41,309 bases of DNA from CAYNNQ01 sp964398785. GTDB taxonomy: Bacteria > Desulfobacterota > Desulfovibrionia > Desulfovibrionales > Desulfonatronovibrionaceae. The position numbers and the translations under genes are program-made. The notes beneath the pieces are model-generated. The model ran no database searches. It was not told the DNA's origin and saw nothing but the letters and a program-made list of their open reading frames with translations. Where the stretch lies: NCBI GenBank assembly GCA_964398785.1, contig CAYNNQ010000025.1, positions 1-41,309 of the forward strand. The letters run 5' to 3'. Positions 1 to 7,065 of the stretch are shown one piece after another (the first letter of the stretch is position 1; every line of letters starts with the position of its first letter).

Positions 1-55
1 AACCCCGGACTTCCACCGTGTGAAGATGGCACTCTCACCACTGAGTTAACCGCCC
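1..55 (-). tRNA. tRNA-Val (anticodon CAC), 3' part cut by window edge
   Basis: Read on the minus strand from 55 down, the sequence folds as the 5' two thirds of a tRNA: acceptor 5' strand GGGCGGT, D-stem ACTC/GAGT with an AGTGGTGA loop, anticodon stem CCATC/GGTGG closing a TTCACAC loop, then the start of the T-arm. Loop positions 34-36 are CAC, which reads the valine codon GTG. The T-loop, the acceptor 3' strand and any CCA lie left of the window. The anticodon is assigned from hand folding. Confidence 0.85.
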
Positions 56-140
56 GAACGTATAAACTATTTAATGCATAAAAAGTCGGGATGCAAGGAA
101 TTTTTGGGCTTCGGCCAGAATCGGACTAAACAGGTAAAAA

Positions 141-605
141 ATGCACAACTATACATTAAAAGACGGGGAAAAACTGGAAATCAACGAAAGCTGCCTGCAG
201 AAACTGCAGGAAATCCGCTTTTTTTCCTTTTTCCAGGAAGATAGCTTGACGGAGTTGGTACGCAATGGGACATGGCTTCGCCTGCCGGTGGGGACTTTGA
301 TCATCCGGGAGGGACAAATCGAAGAGACCCTGTACATCCTTGTCCAGGGCAACGTACGGGTGTTCAAGAACAAAAAGACCTTGGATATCCTGCAAAGCGG
401 GAGCATCTTTGGGGAGATGGGGGCACTTTTGTATGAACCCCGCTCGGCGAGCGTCATAACTCTCGAGGAGTGCTACTTGTTTCAGTACAAAGAGCAGGAT
501 TTTCTCCAGCTGCCCAAAAACATCCTCTATCCGGTAATGAAATACATTTTTTCCGTGACCGCCCAGAGGCTTCAAAAGACCAACCGCAAGTATGCCCTGC
601 TCTAG
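141..605 (+). CDS. Stand-alone cyclic-nucleotide-binding domain protein
   Basis: This is a 154-residue protein that is almost entirely one cNMP-binding (CAP_ED) beta-roll. Residues about 50-115 carry the family landmarks: LPVGTLIIREGQ, LYILVQGNVRVF, and the phosphate-binding-cassette-like stretch IFGEMGALLYEPRSASV with its Gly-Glu and Arg-Ser-Ala. There is no C-terminal helix-turn-helix, so it is not a Crp/Fnr-type regulator. It resembles the small cNMP-binding proteins that act as ligand sensors or partners of other enzymes. Its ligand and target cannot be told from sequence. It lies 41 bases upstream of rfbB on the same strand and may be co-transcribed. The ribosome binding site is weak. 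Confidence 0.8.
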   Translation: MHNYTLKDGEKLEINESCLQKLQEIRFFSFFQEDSLTELVRNGTWLRLPVGTLIIREGQIEETLYILVQGNVRVFKNKKTLDILQSGSIFGEMGALLYEPRSASVITLEECYLFQYKEQDFLQLPKNILYPVMKYIFSVTAQRLQKTNRKYALL

Positions 606-645
606 CAGGATCAATTTCCATCAACCTTCAGAGGGACAAATAAGC

Positions 646-1668
646 ATGAAATTATTAGTAACCGGAGGCTGCGGTTTTATCGGCTCCAACTTCATCCGAT
701 ACCTACTACAGACATACTCGGATATTTATATAGTCAATCTGGACAAGCTGACCTATGCCGGGAACCCGGCTAACCTGGAGGATGTGCAGTCCGGAAAACA
801 TGCCGAAAACTACACTTTTATCCGCGGGGATATAGCAGATCCCGGGCTTGTAAGCCGTGTACTCCGGGAATACTCCATAGACACTCTCGTGAATTTTGCT
901 GCCGAGTCGCATGTGGACCGGTCCATAGACGACCCTTCCGCGTTTATTTCCACCAATTTCCATGGGACATACAACCTCCTGGAGTGTGCCCGACACAGCC
1001 AGCTGTCCACTTTCGTGCACATTTCCACGGATGAAGTATACGGGTCGCTCGGCCCGTCCGGGGTATTCACTGAAGATACACCTCTGGCCCCGAATAGCCC
1101 CTATTCGGCCTCCAAGGCCTCTGCTGACCTGATGTGCCGGGCCTATCACAAGACTTACGGTTTTCCGGTTATTATTACCCGCTGTTCCAACAACTACGGC
1201 CCATATCAATTCCCGGAAAAACTCATTCCCCTTGCTTACCTCCGGGCCGTAGAGGATAGACAGATTCCGGTGTACGGAAGGGGAGAAAATATCCGGGACT
1301 GGATACATGTCTTGGATCACTGCCGGGGCGTGGATCTGGCTATACGCCGCGGTCTACCCGGCGCGATTTACAATTTCGGCGGGAACGCAGAAAAGAGCAA
1401 TATAGATGTGATTCGGGAAATACTTGACTTCGCTGACAAAAAATATGATCTAATAACTTACGTCCAAGATCGTCCCGGACACGATCTGCGCTATGCCATG
1501 GATTACAGCCGCGCTCATGAGGAACTGGGCTGGGAGCCCGAATGCACTTTCTCCGAAGGACTTAGAAATACCCTTACTTGGTATGCGCAGCATAAAAGAT
1601 GGGTTGAGGATGTCCAAAGCGGGGCGTATCTTGAATTCATGAACAGATGGTACAAGGAGCGATGCTGA
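646..1668 (+). CDS. rfbB: dTDP-glucose 4,6-dehydratase
   Basis: This 340-residue extended short-chain dehydrogenase converts dTDP-glucose to dTDP-4-keto-6-deoxyglucose, the second step of dTDP-L-rhamnose synthesis for surface polysaccharide. The NAD-binding GGCGFIG motif is at residues 7-13, the catalytic pair Asp129-Glu130 lies in STDEVYG, and the Tyr153-xxx-Lys157 pair lies in YSASK. Length is as usual for RmlB. The start at 646 is preferred over an in-frame one at 592 because GAGGG at 631-635 precedes it and the protein then begins at MKLLVTGG, as in the family. It overlaps rfbD by one base (TGATG), so the two are translationally coupled. Confidence 0.97.
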   Translation: MKLLVTGGCGFIGSNFIRYLLQTYSDIYIVNLDKLTYAGNPANLEDVQSGKHAENYTFIRGDIADPGLVSRVLREYSIDTLVNFAAESHVDRSIDDPSAFISTNFHGTYNLLECARHSQLSTFVHISTDEVYGSLGPSGVFTEDTPLAPNSPYSASKASADLMCRAYHKTYGFPVIITRCSNNYGPYQFPEKLIPLAYLRAVEDRQIPVYGRGENIRDWIHVLDHCRGVDLAIRRGLPGAIYNFGGNAEKSNIDVIREILDFADKKYDLITYVQDRPGHDLRYAMDYSRAHEELGWEPECTFSEGLRNTLTWYAQHKRWVEDVQSGAYLEFMNRWYKERC

Positions 1669-2531
1669 TGAGTACCGGAAAGGCCCTGATTCTGGGCGGG
1701 CGCACCGGACTTCTGGGACAGGAGATTACCTCCGCCCTCCAAGAAAGGAACTGGGAGACATTCCCCGTGGGCAGAAATGACCTGGATATATTTGACGGGG
1801 AAGCGCTGGAGAACTTTCTGCAAGACAGGGAAATAACCCATATCTTCAACTGCGTAGCCTATACCCGGGTGGAAGAGGCAGAGGAGGACTACACCGGAGC
1901 CCTGTATCTTAACCGTGACCTCCCGGGTTTGCTGGGAAAGGCGGCCCGGCGATGCAATGTCTTCCTGGTCCACTTCAGCACCGATTTTGTTTTCGATGGG
2001 AAGAAAAAGTCCCCCTACCTGCCGGAAGACCCTCCTAATCCGCTCAATATATACGGGAAAACCAAACTGGCCGGGGAAAAATCCCTCTTGCAGGCCAGCC
2101 CGCCTGGACTGCTTATTATCCGAACCGCTTGGCTTTTCGGGCCGGGAAAAGAAAACTTCGTAAGCAAAATCCTGAGACTGGGCCGGGAAAAAAATTCCCT
2201 GGACGTAATCCACGATCAAATAGGTTCACCCACATATACAGTTGACCTGGCCCGGTACACCCTTGAGATACTGCGCCAGGACGGCCGAGGCGTATTCCAT
2301 ATAGTCAACTCCGGGGAGGCCTCCTGGTGCGAGCTTGCTGCTGAAGCACTGTCCTGCGTCGGTCTGCAGACCACGGTGCGGGCAGTGGATTCCAGCGTTT
2401 TCGCCCAAAAGGCCAAACGGCCCGCATATTCCGTGCTGGACACCAGCAGGTTCTTCCAGTTCACCTCCTGCAAGCCCCGCCCTTGGGCCCAGTCCTTGAG
2501 AGACTTTTTATATCATACCGAAATACAATGA
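1668..2531 (+). CDS. rfbD: dTDP-4-dehydrorhamnose reductase
   Basis: This 287-residue reductase catalyses the last step of dTDP-L-rhamnose synthesis, reducing dTDP-4-keto-rhamnose with NAD(P)H. It shows a glycine-rich motif GGRTGLLG (residues 10-17), the VHFSTDFVFDG segment and the catalytic YGKTK (Tyr129, Lys133). Starts at 1647 and 1662 are also in frame. The ATG at 1668 is chosen because AAGGAG (1654-1659) is eight bases away, while it is only two bases from the 1662 ATG. The other two pathway genes, rfbA and rfbC, are not in this window. Confidence 0.95.
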   Translation: MSTGKALILGGRTGLLGQEITSALQERNWETFPVGRNDLDIFDGEALENFLQDREITHIFNCVAYTRVEEAEEDYTGALYLNRDLPGLLGKAARRCNVFLVHFSTDFVFDGKKKSPYLPEDPPNPLNIYGKTKLAGEKSLLQASPPGLLIIRTAWLFGPGKENFVSKILRLGREKNSLDVIHDQIGSPTYTVDLARYTLEILRQDGRGVFHIVNSGEASWCELAAEALSCVGLQTTVRAVDSSVFAQKAKRPAYSVLDTSRFFQFTSCKPRPWAQSLRDFLYHTEIQ

Positions 2532-2547
2532 AAAATACTTACAAACC

Positions 2548-2576
2548 TTGACACCGCCATGGGCAGACATTAGTTA
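2548..2576 (+). promoter_or_regulatory. Candidate sigma70-type promoter for the hrcA-grpE-dnaK genes
   Basis: A perfect TTGACA (2548-2553) is followed after 17 bases by TAGTTA, a poor -10 match. It lies 26 bases before a strong ribosome binding site at 2591. I saw neither a heat-shock-sigma-like CTTGAAA/CCCAT pair nor a CIRCE inverted repeat here, so HrcA autoregulation is not supported by this stretch. Confidence 0.4.
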
Positions 2577-2601
2577 TCAACTACCAATTTAAAGGAGTAT
2601 C

Positions 2602-2655
2602 ATGGCCGGACTTCCCCGGAGTACCGCCAGCTTGGCTTTAAAAAACCGCCTTTAA
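2602..2655 (+). CDS. Possible 17-residue leader peptide upstream of hrcA
   Basis: An ATG at 2602 has the best ribosome binding site in this intergenic region (AAAGGAG at 2591-2597) but opens only a 17-codon frame ending at TAA 2653-2655. The predicted hrcA start at 2717 is in a different frame and has no visible Shine-Dalgarno sequence. The frame could be a translated leader that couples or attenuates hrcA. Alternatively it is the true N-terminus of hrcA, joined by a one-base frame change at one of several A6-A7 runs (2640-2645, 2654-2659, 2685-2690, 2699-2705). The peptide itself is unrecognised. Confidence 0.35.
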   Translation: MAGLPRSTASLALKNRL

Positions 2656-2716
2656 AAAATCTGAGTCCGAAAAGGTTGCATCCGGAAAAAAGGGCTTCAA
2701 AAAAACAACTTCTTTT

Positions 2717-3754
2717 ATGGCACATTTGGAAAACCGCGCTCGGGAAGAGGCTGTCTTGGAAGCCGTAATCCGGGAGCATATCCGCACCGGGCGTCCCGTT
2801 GGCTCACGCACTGTTTCCCGGAAAGAGGACATCAATCTAGGCCCGGCCACCGTGCGCAACACCATGGCCGACCTGGAGGAAAAAGAGCTGCTCTTCCAGC
2901 CGCATACTTCCGCGGGACGGCTGCCCACCCTAATGGGGTTACGTCTATACTTGCAATCTTTTCTGACCTTGGAAAAATTACCCTCCAGGGAAAGAGACAC
3001 CATCCGCGACCTGCTCACCAATTCCGGACCGGATTTCAACGATACCCTGCGCAACGCCTCCAGGGTATTGTCCTCCTTTTCCCGCCAAGTGGCCATGGTT
3101 ATGTCTCCGAGCCAAGCATCGGCAGTATGGCGACAAATTGATTTTGTCCTCCTCAAGCCGGGCCTTGTCATGTCCGTTCTAGTATTCAAGGGTGGTTTGA
3201 TCTCCAACAGGGTAATAAAGACCGATGAAAAACTGACTACAGACGAACTCATCCGCTTTGGGAATTACCTGAACGACCATTTCCAGGGCAAAACAGTGGC
3301 GGAGATCCGTAGTAGAATCGTCAAGCAACTGCAGCAAGTCAGGAATAATTTCGAGGACCTTTACCATCAGGCACTCACACTAGCCCGGGATGCTTGCCAG
3401 GACTGCCCGGAAAGCCAGCTCTTCGTAGGGGGGACTACCAATGCCCTCGACCACGAAAATGTGAATATGTCCGAAATGCGCGAACTATTCGCGCTTTTGG
3501 AGGAAAAATCCAAGCTGCTTAATCTATTGGACAAAACAATCCAAGCCAAGGATATGCGGGTGACTTTTCCCCAGGACTACGGTCTAAACAATCTCTCCAA
3601 TTACGGTTTCATTTCCTCTCCCTATGGTCCGGAAGGCAAGGCTCTAGGTACGGTAGGGGTAATTGGACCGGTGAGCATGAATTATCCACGTCTCATTCCA
3701 ACGGTTGACTTGGTGGCACGAATTCTTACTCAATTATTTCAAAAGAACTCTTAA
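2717..3754 (+). CDS. hrcA: Heat-inducible transcription repressor HrcA
   Basis: This 345-residue repressor normally binds CIRCE operators upstream of chaperone genes and is kept active by GroEL. The N-terminal winged helix contains the family signature PVGSRTVSRK (about residues 27-36), followed by GPATVRNTMADLEEKELL and PHTSAGRLPT. The C-terminal part ends with the expected GTVGVIGPVSMNYPRLIP. Length and N-terminus match the family when the start is at 2717, yet no Shine-Dalgarno sequence precedes this ATG (see the 2602 entry). It is followed by grpE and dnaK on the same strand. No CIRCE element was found near any of the three genes, so its target is probably elsewhere, for example groESL. 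Confidence 0.95.
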   Translation: MAHLENRAREEAVLEAVIREHIRTGRPVGSRTVSRKEDINLGPATVRNTMADLEEKELLFQPHTSAGRLPTLMGLRLYLQSFLTLEKLPSRERDTIRDLLTNSGPDFNDTLRNASRVLSSFSRQVAMVMSPSQASAVWRQIDFVLLKPGLVMSVLVFKGGLISNRVIKTDEKLTTDELIRFGNYLNDHFQGKTVAEIRSRIVKQLQQVRNNFEDLYHQALTLARDACQDCPESQLFVGGTTNALDHENVNMSEMRELFALLEEKSKLLNLLDKTIQAKDMRVTFPQDYGLNNLSNYGFISSPYGPEGKALGTVGVIGPVSMNYPRLIPTVDLVARILTQLFQKNS

Positions 3755-3798
3755 AAGCGCTTACGCCTAGTATATTAGTTCATAACGGAGGTTCATTC

Positions 3799-4452
3799 AT
3801 GGCAAAGAAGGAAAAGAATATACAAGACAAAAAAGAAAAAAAGAATCAGGGTAAAGAGTCCGCCCCTGAGGAGATGCAGGCGGAACAGCCCTCTTTTGAT
3901 GAAACGGAGCAGCTCGAGGACTCTCCCGGGGTGGAAGATAAACTGGCCGTAGCAGATATAACCCGGGACGAACTGTGGGAGTACTGCCAGCAGGAATTCT
4001 GTTCCGCGTGCCCTTTGATCCGGGAATGCCAGGAAAAACAAAAAAGGGCTATTGCTGAAGCGCAGAACCAGCAAAAGAGGATTCAAAGAGAAAAGGAAGA
4101 ATTCTGCAAATATGCTTCAGCCCAAGTGGTGGAAGACTTATTGCCGGTGCTGGACAATCTGGATCTGGCCATTGAGCATGCCGGAGACGATGAAGCTTGC
4201 AAGGGACTGCGCGAGGGGGTGGAGATGACTCGCAAGGTTTTCCTGGACACCCTGGAAAAACACGGTTTGTCCCGTCTGGGGGAAAAAGGCGAAAGATTCG
4301 ACCCCAATATCCACGAAGCAATGGCTCAGGAGGAAACCGAAGAGATGGATGAAGGGCATGTTTCACAGATGATGCAGAAAGGTTATAAGCTGAACAACCG
4401 TCTGCTAAGGCCAGCCAAGGTCGTAGTAAGCAAAAAATGTGCTGAAGAATAA
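3799..4452 (+). CDS. grpE: Nucleotide exchange factor GrpE with an N-terminal cysteine cluster
   Basis: GrpE releases ADP from DnaK. The 217-residue product has a charged, disordered N-terminus, a long helix (about residues 85-130) and the C-terminal beta-domain with the signature FDPNIHEAMAQEE and GYKLNNRLLRPAKVVVS. A strong GGAGG ribosome binding site (3787-3791) precedes the ATG. Before the long helix is a segment with four cysteines, C-x4-C-x2-C-x5-C (YCQQEFCSACPLIRECQ, about residues 62-78), which most bacterial GrpE proteins lack. I believe related sulfate reducers carry a similar cluster. It could bind a metal or act as a redox-sensitive element, but that is inference. Confidence 0.96.
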   Translation: MAKKEKNIQDKKEKKNQGKESAPEEMQAEQPSFDETEQLEDSPGVEDKLAVADITRDELWEYCQQEFCSACPLIRECQEKQKRAIAEAQNQQKRIQREKEEFCKYASAQVVEDLLPVLDNLDLAIEHAGDDEACKGLREGVEMTRKVFLDTLEKHGLSRLGEKGERFDPNIHEAMAQEETEEMDEGHVSQMMQKGYKLNNRLLRPAKVVVSKKCAEE

Positions 4453-4529
4453 ATTCTCCCCCTTTACACGTTTCAAATCGGACTTATTTGGGTAACTGAA
4501 AACACAATTCACCACAGGAGGCGAATACA

Positions 4530-6443
4530 ATGGGTAAAATTATAGGAATCGATCTGGGAACGACCAATAGCTGTGTCTATGTTATGGAGGGCAAGGAATC
4601 CAAATGTGTGACCAACCCTGAGGGTGGGCGCACCACGCCTTCGATAGTAGGCTTTACGGATAAGGAAAGACTGGTGGGCGACATCGCCAAGCGTCAGGCT
4701 GTAACCAACCCGGAAAATACGGTACACGGCATCAAGCGCCTGATGGGACGCGATGTGGACAACCCGGCTATTGAAAAGTGGAAAGACAAAAGTGCGTACA
4801 AAATAGTGGCCGGCAAGAATAACGACGCCTATGTCCAGGTCGGGGAGAAAAAATACAGTCCCCCGGAAATTTCGGCCATGATCCTGCAAAAGCTCAAAAA
4901 CGATGCCGAGGCCTATCTCGGGGAGACCGTGAACGAGGCAGTAATTACTGTTCCCGCCTACTTCAATGATAGCCAGAGGCAGGCGACCAAGGACGCGGGG
5001 AAAATAGCCGGACTGGAAGTAAAGCGGATAATAAACGAGCCCACGGCTGCTTCCCTGGCGTATGGAGCGGACAAGAAAACCAACGAAAAGATCGCGGTAT
5101 ACGACCTTGGAGGCGGGACATTCGACATATCTATTCTGGAAGTGGGCGATAATGTAGTGGAAGTAAAGGCCACCAACGGGGACACCTTCCTCGGAGGCGA
5201 GGATTTTGACGAGCAGGTAATCAACTACCTGGTTGATGAGTTCAAGAAGGAGAACGGCATCGACCTCTCCCAGGACAAGATGGCTCTACAGCGCCTCCGG
5301 GAAGCCGCGGAAAAGGCCAAAAAAGAGCTTTCCACCGCTATGGAATCGGAAATCAATCTCCCTTTTATCACGGCGGACCAAAACGGCCCCAAGCACATGA
5401 ACATGAAGCTGACCCGGAGCAAGCTGGAGGGCTTGGTTGACGATCTGGTGAACCGGTCGATTGAGCCGTGCAAGGTGGCTCTCCAGGACGCCGAAGTCAA
5501 GGCTTCGGAAATAAACGAGATCATCCTCGTGGGTGGGATGACTCGCATGCCTCTGGTCCAGAAAAAGGTATCCGAGTTCTTCGGCAAGGATCCCAATCGC
5601 AGCGTGAATCCGGATGAAGTTGTGGCTATGGGAGCGGCCATCCAGGGCGGTATCATGGGTGGCGATGTCAAGGACGTCCTGCTTTTGGACGTTACGCCTC
5701 TTTCCCTGGGGATCGAAACCATGGGTGGGGTGTTCACCAAACTCATTGAAAAGAATACAACCATCCCCACGCGCAAGAGTCAGGTATTTACTACGGCCGC
5801 GGACAATCAGCCCTCGGTGTCCATCCACGTCCTCCAGGGCGAGCGGCCCATGGCAGCAGACAACATGACCCTGGGAAGATTCGAACTTAGCGGTATTCCC
5901 CCGGCACCTCGCGGAGTACCGCAGATCGAAGTCACTTTTGATATCGACGCGAACGGATTAGTCAACGTCTCGGCCAAGGATACCGGCACGGGCAAGGAAC
6001 AGTCTATCCAGATCACCGCTTCCAGCGGTCTCTCCGAGGAAGACATCGAAAACATGGTCAATGAGGCCGAATCCCATGCCGAAGAAGACAAGAAGAAGCA
6101 AAAGCTTATCGAGGCGAGAAACAACGCGGACACTCTCATCTACACCACGGAAAAATCGTTGCGGGATATGGGCGAAAACATAGATCCGGAAACCAAGAGC
6201 GAAATCGAAGGCAAGATAGAAGAGTTGAAGAAAGTAATGGAACAAGACGACGAAGAAGCCATCCGCAAGGCCACAGAGGAACTGTCCCAGTCTTCGCACA
6301 AACTGGCTGAAAACCTGTACAACCAGACCAACGAGGAACAACAGCAGGCAGGTGGACAGCAACAGGCCCAAGGCGGCACCTCCGAACAAGGGGGTAGTGA
6401 AGACGAAGACGTTGTGGACGCGGACTACACTGAAGTGAAATAA
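4530..6443 (+). CDS. dnaK: Molecular chaperone DnaK (Hsp70)
   Basis: This 637-residue ATP-dependent chaperone works with GrpE and DnaJ. The actin-like ATPase domain begins with GIDLGTTNSCV and contains AYFNDSQRQATKDAG, NEPTAASLAYG and YDLGGGTFDIS. The substrate-binding domain contains LLLDVTPLSLGIETMGG, the helical lid follows, and the C-terminus is the usual acidic DVVDADYTEVK. AGGAGG precedes the ATG. It is the last gene of the hrcA-grpE-dnaK group and is followed by a strong terminator. dnaJ is not nearby. Confidence 0.98.
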   Translation: MGKIIGIDLGTTNSCVYVMEGKESKCVTNPEGGRTTPSIVGFTDKERLVGDIAKRQAVTNPENTVHGIKRLMGRDVDNPAIEKWKDKSAYKIVAGKNNDAYVQVGEKKYSPPEISAMILQKLKNDAEAYLGETVNEAVITVPAYFNDSQRQATKDAGKIAGLEVKRIINEPTAASLAYGADKKTNEKIAVYDLGGGTFDISILEVGDNVVEVKATNGDTFLGGEDFDEQVINYLVDEFKKENGIDLSQDKMALQRLREAAEKAKKELSTAMESEINLPFITADQNGPKHMNMKLTRSKLEGLVDDLVNRSIEPCKVALQDAEVKASEINEIILVGGMTRMPLVQKKVSEFFGKDPNRSVNPDEVVAMGAAIQGGIMGGDVKDVLLLDVTPLSLGIETMGGVFTKLIEKNTTIPTRKSQVFTTAADNQPSVSIHVLQGERPMAADNMTLGRFELSGIPPAPRGVPQIEVTFDIDANGLVNVSAKDTGTGKEQSIQITASSGLSEEDIENMVNEAESHAEEDKKKQKLIEARNNADTLIYTTEKSLRDMGENIDPETKSEIEGKIEELKKVMEQDDEEAIRKATEELSQSSHKLAENLYNQTNEEQQQAGGQQQAQGGTSEQGGSEDEDVVDADYTEVK

Positions 6444-6495
6444 ACCGCGTGGACTTTGCGTGTCTTCTTGACACCTGACCACCCCCTCTCTATAC

Positions 6496-6530
6496 AAAGG
6501 CCTGGGCCGCGAGCGGCTCGGGCCTTTTAT
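6496..6530 (+). terminator. Rho-independent terminator after dnaK
   Basis: AAAGGCC pairs with GGCCTTT and GGGCCGC pairs with GCGGCTC (one G-U pair). The arms are separated by one mismatch and close a two-base loop region at GA. The long GC-rich stem runs into TTTTATTTAT on the plus strand, so it ends the hrcA-grpE-dnaK transcript. Confidence 0.88.
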
Positions 6531-6540
6531 TTATGGCTCT

Positions 6541-6700
6541 TCGACGTTTGATGTGGATTTTTACCGCCTGATCTTTTTGGATGCCAAACTACCGACCCGG
6601 TTCCCTTTTGACGGGGCCAAGGAAACGCACGGGTATCTCGTTAAAAGCATCCAAAAAAATCAGGGGGAAAAATATAAAAAATCCACACCCTGCGTCAGGG
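6541..6700. repeat. MITE-like imperfect inverted-repeat element, copy 1
   Basis: The outer arms are TGTGGATTTT (6552-6561) and its reverse complement at 6678-6687. Pairing continues inward through CCGCCTGATCTTTTTGGATGC on the left against a near-complementary right arm around 6650-6670, closing on a short GC-rich centre at about 6611-6620. The same left-end and right-end sequences recur at 21369-21660. It carries no coding sequence. Located just after a terminator, it looks like a non-autonomous palindromic element; its mobiliser is unknown. Boundaries are approximate. Confidence 0.7.
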
Positions 6701-7065
6701 GGCCTTATTTATTTCCCTAACCGGAACCACTATTCCTTAATCCGGGACAATAGACTTCTGTGGACAGTCACACAGATCCCATATGGCCCCGGAGAAAACA
6801 TTGGACTAATGAAGAGGCATCTGCGTATCGAATACTGGAGTTAAACGCACAGATTAAAATTTATAACTTTTTGCTTTTACTTAAAAATTTCAACTTAAAA
6901 CTTAACACTGCCTGCAAAAATATATTTTTTGCAGGCGCCTCAATGAATACGGAAAAAGCGATTGGACTCCTTGGGGATGATGCAAAATTTAGTCTTTTGC
7001 ATTCCCGCGGTTCCAATTCCAACTTTTTTTTCTACTGAAAAAAACCGAATACAATAAGGGAACCA
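6701..7065. other. AT-rich intergenic stretch with one terminator-like hairpin
   Basis: I see no convincing gene between the repeat element and the lipoprotein gene. The short open frames here lack ribosome binding sites and family similarity. A near-perfect hairpin at 6910-6936 (GCCTGCAAAAA, four-base loop, then TTTTTTGCAGGC) is terminator-like in shape, but the T-run is inside the stem rather than after it. AT-rich sequence at 6855-6900 and 7015-7060 could carry a promoter for the next gene; no clear -35/-10 pair was recognised. Confidence 0.5.

Noticed and set aside
2639..2646. A-AAA-AAC heptamer as a -1 frameshift site leading into hrcA
   Set aside because: The hrcA frame is +1 relative to the upstream frame, so canonical -1 slippage would not join them.
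2532..2720. CIRCE operator before hrcA
   Set aside because: No TTAGCACTC-N9-GAGTGCTAA-like inverted repeat was found here or before grpE and dnaK.
6581..7038. Two small plus-strand frames after dnaK
   Set aside because: The first lies inside the palindromic repeat element, and neither has a ribosome binding site or a recognisable protein pattern.
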